DNA of 5,323 bases from an uncultured Lachnospiraceae bacterium (GTDB taxonomy: Bacteria; Bacillota; Clostridia; Lachnospirales; Lachnospiraceae). The first letter of the stretch is position 1, and the number at the start of each line of letters is the position of its first letter. The stretch is from assembly GCA_902803355.1 (NCBI GenBank), contig CADCPP010000083.1, positions 1 through 5,323 on the forward strand, written 5' to 3'. Below are positions 1-3,938 of the stretch, piece after piece. The position numbers were made by a program, and so were the translations under genes. The notes beneath the pieces were generated by a model. It searched no databases and had not been told where the DNA came from. It was given only the letters and a program-made list of their open reading frames with translations.

Positions 1-26
1 ATACGCTTTTTTTCAGCGCATTGATG

Positions 27-55
27 ATATTACAACAAGGCCAGGAGAAAGTCAA
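27..55 (-). promoter_or_regulatory. Predicted leftward promoter for a gene beyond the left edge
   Basis: Read on the minus strand, TTGACT (50-55) is followed after exactly 17 bases by TAATAT (27-32), a good sigma-70/A-type -35/-10 pair. Transcription would start near position 20 and run off the window. Upstream of the -35 lies an A/T-tract (about 57-77, T6-AAATA-T6 on the plus strand) that could act as an UP element. The only ATG on this strand downstream of the -10 is followed at once by a stop codon, so the served gene must begin outside the window. It is predicted from sequence only. Confidence 0.5.
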
Positions 56-161
56 TACCTTTTTTAAATATTTTTTGCCGAATTCAAGGGAAGGTAATTC
101 TATCGTTATTTCAGCTCGAACAGGCAGCTTTCATCAAGACCTCTTGACTTTCTTCCCGGCC
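39..161. repeat. Imperfect inverted repeat built from two promoter -35/spacer segments
   Basis: The arm at 39-55, read on the minus strand, is TTGACTTTCTCCTGGCC. The arm at 144-161, on the plus strand, is TTGACTTTCTTCCCGGCC. They share ten identical leading bases and the same GGCC end, differing by one inserted T and one substitution. Each arm contains the -35 box and the first half of the spacer of a predicted divergent promoter. The match extends well beyond a -35 consensus, which suggests a shared regulator site or a duplicated promoter segment. The 88 bases between the arms hold AT-rich DNA with no gene that I can see. Confidence 0.55.
134..147. promoter_or_regulatory. Perfect 14-base palindrome, candidate operator over a -35 box
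   Basis: TCAAGA-CC-TCTTGA is a perfect dyad of two 6-base arms around CC. Its right arm overlaps the first four bases of the -35 box TTGACT (144-149) of the promoter for the threonine-synthase-like gene. A protein bound here would compete with RNA polymerase. I do not recognise the motif as the site of a named regulator family, so the operator role is inferred from symmetry and position. Confidence 0.35.
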
Positions 162-171
162 AAGGTAAAAT
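144..171 (+). promoter_or_regulatory. Predicted promoter of the threonine-synthase-like gene
   Basis: The -35 box TTGACT (144-149, 5 of 6 to consensus) and the -10 box TAAAAT (166-171, 5 of 6) are separated by 16 bases. The start would be near 178, giving a short leader of about 25 bases that carries the ribosome binding site AAAGGAG (191-197). The leader is too short for a riboswitch or T-box. Confidence 0.6.
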
Positions 172-202
172 AAAACCAGCACTGAATGCAAAAGGAGAAA
201 AC

Positions 203-1300
203 ATGGGCTTTATCTGCACAAAATGCGGCAGACATGCGCCGCTTTCAACAAAGCTTTCCCATTGCGAGTGCGGCGGTCTCTGGGAACTGGACTATGACCT
301 GCCTAAATATGACCCCGCGTTGATCGATAAGAAGGAATGGAGCCAGTTCCGTTACCGTGCTTTCATGGCGCTGGATGATGATGTTTCCTGGCGCAGCGTG
401 AGCCTTGGCGAAGGCATGACGCCGATCGTAAGGCTTAATGATGATGTGCTGCTGAAAATGGATTATTTCATGCCTACCCTTTCCTTTAAGGACCGCGGCG
501 CGGCAGTCCTGATCGCTCACTGCAAAAGCATCGGTGTGGAGAAGGTGGTACAGGATTCCAGCGGCAACGCAGGCAACGCTGTCGCCGCCTACGCGGCAAG
601 GGCAGGGATCGACTGTGAGATCTTCGTTCCGGAAGGGACCAGCCCGAAAAAGATCGATATGATCCGCGCGCATGGCGCGGTCTGCACCGTGGTTCCCGGA
701 AGCCGGGACCACTGTGCGGATGTCTGCCGCGCGAGAGCGGAAGAAGAGAACTGCTATTACGCGAATCACGTCTATAATCCTTTCTTCTACGAAGGAACCA
801 AGACGTATCTCTACGAAGTCTATGAACAGCTTGGACGGATACCGGAGCATCTCATTATCCCCGTGGGAAACGGCACGCTTTTCCTCGGCGTTGTGAAGGC
901 TCTGGAACATCTTTTGGCATCCGGCTGCATCGATCATTTTCCGAAGATATATGCCCTGCAGTCGGAAAAGTGCGATCCGCTGCTGCAGGCGAGTCTTTCC
1001 GAAAGTGCAGAGCCTGCTGCTGTAAATCCGGAGCCTACGCTGGCAGAAGGGATCGCTATCGGGAAGCCCATGCGGGGAGAGGAGATCCTCGCGCTTGCCC
1101 GGAAATGGGGTATTCAGTTCATTTCTGTGCCGGAAAACGGGATCCTTGAGGCAAGAAAGCAGCTGGCGGAGCAAGGGATCTATATTGAGCATACGACGGC
1201 TGCAAACTACGCCGCCTACCTGGCGCTTACCGCCAGAATCGGCCCTCTTCCGGATACACTGATCACCATGTGCGGCGCAGGACTGAAATCGGATCATTAA
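203..1300 (+). CDS. PLP-dependent threonine-synthase-like enzyme
   Basis: This 365-residue cytoplasmic protein belongs to the fold-type II (tryptophan synthase beta) PLP family and most resembles threonine synthase, which converts O-phosphohomoserine to threonine and phosphate. The start is supported by AAAGGAG (191-197) five bases upstream. Residues 5-23 hold CxxC and CxC pairs, the Zn-ribbon-like N-terminus common in this family. PTLSFKDRG (91-99) carries the Schiff-base lysine K96. DSSGNAGNA (118-126) matches the loop whose Asn contacts the cofactor, and VGNGTLFLG (221-229) is the phosphate-cup glycine loop. The C-terminal motif is CGAGLK (357-362), where threonine synthases I know have TGxGLK, so Cys replaces the residue facing the pyridine nitrogen. 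The length is at the short end for ThrC. No hom or thrB gene adjoins, and the gene is monocistronic between its own promoter and terminator. Cysteate synthase or another beta-replacement enzyme is an alternative, so I give no gene symbol. Confidence 0.85.
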   Translation: MGFICTKCGRHAPLSTKLSHCECGGLWELDYDLPKYDPALIDKKEWSQFRYRAFMALDDDVSWRSVSLGEGMTPIVRLNDDVLLKMDYFMPTLSFKDRGAAVLIAHCKSIGVEKVVQDSSGNAGNAVAAYAARAGIDCEIFVPEGTSPKKIDMIRAHGAVCTVVPGSRDHCADVCRARAEEENCYYANHVYNPFFYEGTKTYLYEVYEQLGRIPEHLIIPVGNGTLFLGVVKALEHLLASGCIDHFPKIYALQSEKCDPLLQASLSESAEPAAVNPEPTLAEGIAIGKPMRGEEILALARKWGIQFISVPENGILEARKQLAEQGIYIEHTTAANYAAYLALTARIGPLPDTLITMCGAGLKSDH

Positions 1301-1327
1301 AAAAAGGACTGTAAACAGTCCTTTTTT
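1301..1327 (+). terminator. Intrinsic terminator after the threonine-synthase-like gene
   Basis: The hairpin GGACTG (1306-1311), loop TAAA, CAGTCC (1316-1321) is followed by T6 (1322-1327). A5 (1301-1305) before the stem can pair with the T-run, extending it to 11 bp and giving an A-run on the other side, so the structure could also terminate minus-strand transcription. It begins directly after the TAA stop at 1298-1300 and isolates the gene from the hyd operon. Confidence 0.9.
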
Positions 1328-1360
1328 GTGCTTTATTTTCGGGATTTTAAAAAAACAACT

Positions 1361-1397
1361 GAAAGTCGAAAGAAAAGAAAGTCTTTTCCTTTTTTTC
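1361..1397. repeat. A/T-rich repeats with a weak 7-bp hairpin and T-run
   Basis: GAAAGTC occurs twice (1361-1367 and 1377-1383). GAAAAGA (1372-1378) and TCTTTTC (1382-1388) form a perfect 7-bp dyad with a 3-base loop, followed by a T-rich run to 1397. It may be a weak second terminator behind the strong one, or simply low-complexity DNA upstream of the hyd promoter. The rest of 1328-1420 shows no gene or recognisable site. Confidence 0.3.
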
Positions 1398-1421
1398 TCC
1401 GCTTTTCAATGCAACAAAAAC

Positions 1422-1450
1422 TGTACAAATCGGGACAGAAAGTGTATGAT
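1422..1450 (+). promoter_or_regulatory. Predicted promoter of the hydCBA operon
   Basis: TGTACA (1422-1427, 4 of 6 to TTGACA) and TATGAT (1445-1450, 5 of 6 to TATAAT) are separated by exactly 17 bases. The start would be near 1457, giving a leader of about 98 bases before hydC. The -35 is imperfect, which fits a regulated promoter. The -10 lies in a partial dyad at 1439-1459 (GTG...CAC half-sites) that is suggestive of a redox operator but does not fit the Rex spacing. Confidence 0.55.
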
Positions 1451-1455
1451 ATTCA

Positions 1456-1522
1456 CAATTCTCCGAACGAATGCTGTACAGCCTGGCTGTTCGCGGCAAA
1501 TGTTTTTTGTTCGGAAGAATTG
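1456..1522 (+). promoter_or_regulatory. Predicted 5'-terminal stem-loop in the hyd mRNA leader
   Basis: The segment 1456-1471 pairs with 1506-1522 as 16 base pairs (one G-U) with a single bulged A; the core is CAATTCT-CCGAAC against GTTCGG-AAGAATTG. Inside, TGCTG (1472-1476) pairs with CGGCA (1494-1498), and ACAGC (1478-1482) pairs with GCTGT (1486-1490) around a CTG triloop, so the whole segment can fold as one long rod. The outer stem starts about where transcription is predicted to begin and ends 18 bases before the hydC ribosome binding site. The pairing is read directly from the sequence. A role in mRNA stability or regulation is inference, and I match it to no known riboswitch. Confidence 0.5.
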
Positions 1523-1540
1523 CTGCAGTGATTCCATTAA

Positions 1541-1547
1541 GGGAGGA
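1541..1547 (+). promoter_or_regulatory. Ribosome binding site fixing the hydC start
   Basis: GGGAGGA lies seven bases before the ATG at 1555. This favours 1555 over the in-frame ATG at 1471, which lacks such a site, would add 28 residues with no family counterpart, and lies inside the predicted leader hairpin. Confidence 0.85.
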
Positions 1548-1554
1548 AGAAAAC

Positions 1555-2049
1555 ATGGATGCAAAAACTGCGATGCTAGACCGTGCGGGAGAGATCATTG
1601 ATTCCTACGGCAGCAAGCGGGAAAACATCATCGCCATCATGCAGGATATCCAGGCTGAGTACAAATATCTCAGCAAGGATGTGCTGTCTCTGATTGCGGA
1701 CAAGCTGGGCATCGGTGTGGCTAAGGTGTACAGCGTGGCGACTTTCTACGAAAACTTTTCGCTGGAAGCCAAGGGCAAATACATTGTTAAGGTCTGTAAT
1801 GGCACGGCCTGCCACGTCCGCAAGTCCCAGCCGATCTACGACGGCCTGCGCGAATACCTGAACCTTTCCGGGAAGCAGAAGACCTCGGAAGACCAGATGT
1901 TCACACTGGAGACCGTTGCGTGCCTTGGCGCCTGCTCTCTGGCCCCGGCCATGACGATCAACGACGAAGTCCACGCAAAGATGACGCCTGATACGGCGAT
2001 CGCTCTGCTGGAGAACATCCGGAAGAAGGAGGCCGCGCAAAATGCCTGA
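1555..2049 (+). CDS. hydC: [FeFe]-hydrogenase subunit HydC (NuoE-like, [2Fe-2S])
   Basis: This 164-residue cytoplasmic subunit is homologous to NuoE of complex I (24-kDa family) and is the small partner of HydB in NAD(P)H-linked [FeFe]-hydrogenases. Residues 1-70 form the helical N-terminal region with the family signature VYSVATFYENF (58-68). Residues 75-155 form a thioredoxin-like fold binding one [2Fe-2S] cluster through C81, C86, C123 and C127 (CNGTAC and CLGAC), all present. The length is usual for the family. The gene opens the operon and overlaps hydB by eight bases in a different frame, so the two are probably translationally coupled. The cluster is thought to sit next to the HydB flavin; whether it belongs to the main electron path or a side branch is not settled by sequence. 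Complex I is unlikely because hydA follows. Confidence 0.93.
   Translation: MDAKTAMLDRAGEIIDSYGSKRENIIAIMQDIQAEYKYLSKDVLSLIADKLGIGVAKVYSVATFYENFSLEAKGKYIVKVCNGTACHVRKSQPIYDGLREYLNLSGKQKTSEDQMFTLETVACLGACSLAPAMTINDEVHAKMTPDTAIALLENIRKKEAAQNA
2026..2032 (+). promoter_or_regulatory. Ribosome binding site for hydB inside hydC
   Basis: AAGGAGG lies within the last codons of hydC, nine bases before the hydB ATG at 2042. Ribosomes finishing hydC at 2049 would already cover this start, which supports coupling of the two subunits. Confidence 0.85.
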
Positions 2050-3934
2050 AAGCACTCTGACACGTTCGAAGTTCCATCTTCTGCAGACAGAGACCAGGGA
2101 TCTGTTGAATGCCCAGAAGCTTAAAGTTCTTGTCTGCGCCGGAACCGGCTGTGTTGCCAACGGTTCCATGAAAGTTTACGATACGCTGAAGGCTGCCTGC
2201 GAAGCCAGGGGCCTGAAGGTGTGCGTTGCCCTGCGTGAAGAAGGCGGGGAAAACAGCGTTCATTTGAAGAAGAGCGGCTGTCACGGTTTCTGCGAGATCG
2301 GTCCGCTCGTCAGCATCGAACCGCTTGATATTCTGTATACTCATGTTCATGTAGAAGATTGCGAAGAAATCATTGAAAAGACGCTGCTCGGCGGCGAAGT
2401 CATCGAGCGTCTGCTGTACCACAAGGACGGCGAAGCTTATCAGAAGCGCGATGATATCCCCTTCTACAAGCTGCAGCACCGCATCGTCCTGCGTGACAGC
2501 GGCAAGAGCGACGCCGAAGAGATCCTGGAATATATCGCCAACGGCGGCTATTCCGCTTTCGAAAAAGCGCTGTTTGACATGAGCGCCGAAGAAATCTGCA
2601 AGACGATCTCCGACTCCGGTCTGCGCGGACGCGGGGGCGGCGGATTCCCGGCCGGCCGCAAATGGGAAAGCGTACGCCGGAACGTTTCCGACGTGAAATA
2701 CGTCGTCTGCAACGGTGACGAGGGCGACCCCGGTGCCTTCATGGATCAGGGCGTCATGGAAGGCAACCCGCACAGCGTGATCGAAGGCATGCTGATTGCC
2801 GGTGTGGCCACCGGTGCCACCGAAGGCTATATCTACGTCCGTGCGGAATACCCTCTGGCAGTTAAACGTCTACGCATTGCGATCGCAAAGGCGGAAGAAC
2901 AGGGTCTGCTGGGCGATAATATCATGGGCAGCGGATTTAATTTCCACATGCACATCAACCGCGGTGCCGGTGCATTCGTGTGCGGCGAAGGCAGTGCGTT
3001 AACGTCTTCGATCGAAGGCAAGCGCGGCATGCCGCGTGTCAAACCGCCGCGTACGGTTGACCAGGGTCTGTGGGCCAAGCCTACCGTCCTGAATAACGTC
3101 GAGACCTATGCCAATGTGCCGCAGATCGTGTTGAATGGTGCCGACTGGTACCGCAGTGTCGGCACGGAGAAATCTCCGGGCACCAAGACCTTTGCCTTGA
3201 CCGGCAATGTGGTCAACACCGGTCTGGTGGAGGTCCCCATGGGTACGACGCTCCGCCAGGTCATTTTTGACATCGGCGGCGGCATCAAGGACGGCAAGAA
3301 ATTTAAGGCCGTGCAGATCGGTGGACCTTCCGGCGGGTGCCTCACCGAGGAACACCTGGATCTGCCTCTTGATTTCGACTCTCTGAAGAAGGTCGGCGCG
3401 ATCATCGGCTCCGGCGGTATGGTCGTCATGGACGAAGATACCTGCATGGTCGAAGTGGCCCGTTTCTTCATGAACTTTACGCAGAATGAAAGCTGCGGCA
3501 AGTGCGTTCCCTGCCGGGAAGGCACCAAGCGCATGCTCGAGATCCTGGAACGAATCATCCACAATGAAGGTTCCCTGGAAGATCTGGATACGCTGGAAAG
3601 CCTGGCCAACACCATTACGGAAGCTTCCCTCTGCGGTCTGGGACAGACGGCCTGCAAGCCGGTCCTGAGCACCCTGAAATACTTCCGCAACGAGTACCTG
3701 GCTCATGTTGTCGATAAGCACTGCCCGCACTGCAACGGCCGGAAGCGTCACCTGGAAATCAATCCGAAGCTGTGCCGCGGCTGCGGCAAGTGCAAGCGGA
3801 ACTGCCCGATGGAAGCCATTTCCGGCGAACTCAGACAGCCGCATACCATTGACGTCACGAAGTGCATCCACTGCGGCGCCTGCTGGGGCGCCTGCCCGTT
3901 CGGTGCCATCGACGCCATCGAAGAGGAGGGTTAA
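2042..3934 (+). CDS. hydB: [FeFe]-hydrogenase subunit HydB (NuoF-like, FMN/NAD(H))
   Basis: This 630-residue flavoprotein exchanges electrons with NAD(P)H and passes them to HydA. Residues 28-110 are a thioredoxin-like [2Fe-2S] domain with C32, C37, C80 and C84, the part that is a separate subunit (HndB) in Desulfovibrio. The NuoF core (about 145-400) has GLRGRGGGGFPAG (193-205) for FMN and the dinucleotide, GDEGDPGAF (225-233) and CGEGSAL (314-320). An SLBB-like region follows (about 385-450), then the [4Fe-4S] site ESCGKCVPC (483-491) with C531 as fourth ligand. Residues 572-625 are a two-[4Fe-4S] ferredoxin domain (C578, C581, C584, C588; C608, C611, C614, C618). The linker at 555-564 holds H555, H560, C561, H563 and C564 as a CPHC pair, a possible metal hinge. 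The length is typical. The fused N- and C-terminal cluster domains exclude ordinary complex I NuoF. NAD versus NADP preference cannot be read here. Confidence 0.95.
   Translation: MPESTLTRSKFHLLQTETRDLLNAQKLKVLVCAGTGCVANGSMKVYDTLKAACEARGLKVCVALREEGGENSVHLKKSGCHGFCEIGPLVSIEPLDILYTHVHVEDCEEIIEKTLLGGEVIERLLYHKDGEAYQKRDDIPFYKLQHRIVLRDSGKSDAEEILEYIANGGYSAFEKALFDMSAEEICKTISDSGLRGRGGGGFPAGRKWESVRRNVSDVKYVVCNGDEGDPGAFMDQGVMEGNPHSVIEGMLIAGVATGATEGYIYVRAEYPLAVKRLRIAIAKAEEQGLLGDNIMGSGFNFHMHINRGAGAFVCGEGSALTSSIEGKRGMPRVKPPRTVDQGLWAKPTVLNNVETYANVPQIVLNGADWYRSVGTEKSPGTKTFALTGNVVNTGLVEVPMGTTLRQVIFDIGGGIKDGKKFKAVQIGGPSGGCLTEEHLDLPLDFDSLKKVGAIIGSGGMVVMDEDTCMVEVARFFMNFTQNESCGKCVPCREGTKRMLEILERIIHNEGSLEDLDTLESLANTITEASLCGLGQTACKPVLSTLKYFRNEYLAHVVDKHCPHCNGRKRHLEINPKLCRGCGKCKRNCPMEAISGELRQPHTIDVTKCIHCGACWGACPFGAIDAIEEEG
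3924..3929 (+). promoter_or_regulatory. Ribosome binding site for hydA inside the hydB tail
   Basis: A perfect AGGAGG lies in the last hydB codons, which encode its Glu-rich end, nine bases before the hydA ATG at 3939. It fixes the hydA start and gives a 4-base intergenic gap after the hydB stop (3932-3934). Confidence 0.9.
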
Positions 3935-3938
3935 GGCC

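Noticed and set aside
1..20. Short CGCT...AGCG dyad at the left edge as a terminator
   Set aside because: The stem is only four bases around a T-run, with no T-tract after it in either direction; too weak to support.
172..202. T-box or riboswitch controlling the threonine-synthase-like gene
   Set aside because: The predicted leader is only about 25 bases, and no specifier loop, antiterminator motif or terminator hairpin is seen before the gene.
245..1297. 350-codon open frame on the minus strand opposite the threonine-synthase-like gene
   Set aside because: It is the antisense of a clearly conserved gene, has no recognisable domain or ribosome binding site, and is Arg/His-rich like a codon-bias shadow.
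1471..1554. Upstream in-frame ATG that would extend hydC by 28 residues
   Set aside because: The ATG at 1555 has a strong ribosome binding site and gives the normal NuoE-like start; the upstream one lies in the leader stem-loop.
1326..1601. Small plus-strand open frames between the terminator and hydC
   Set aside because: They start in or next to the terminator T-run, lack a ribosome binding site and family motifs, and run through the predicted promoter and leader hairpin.
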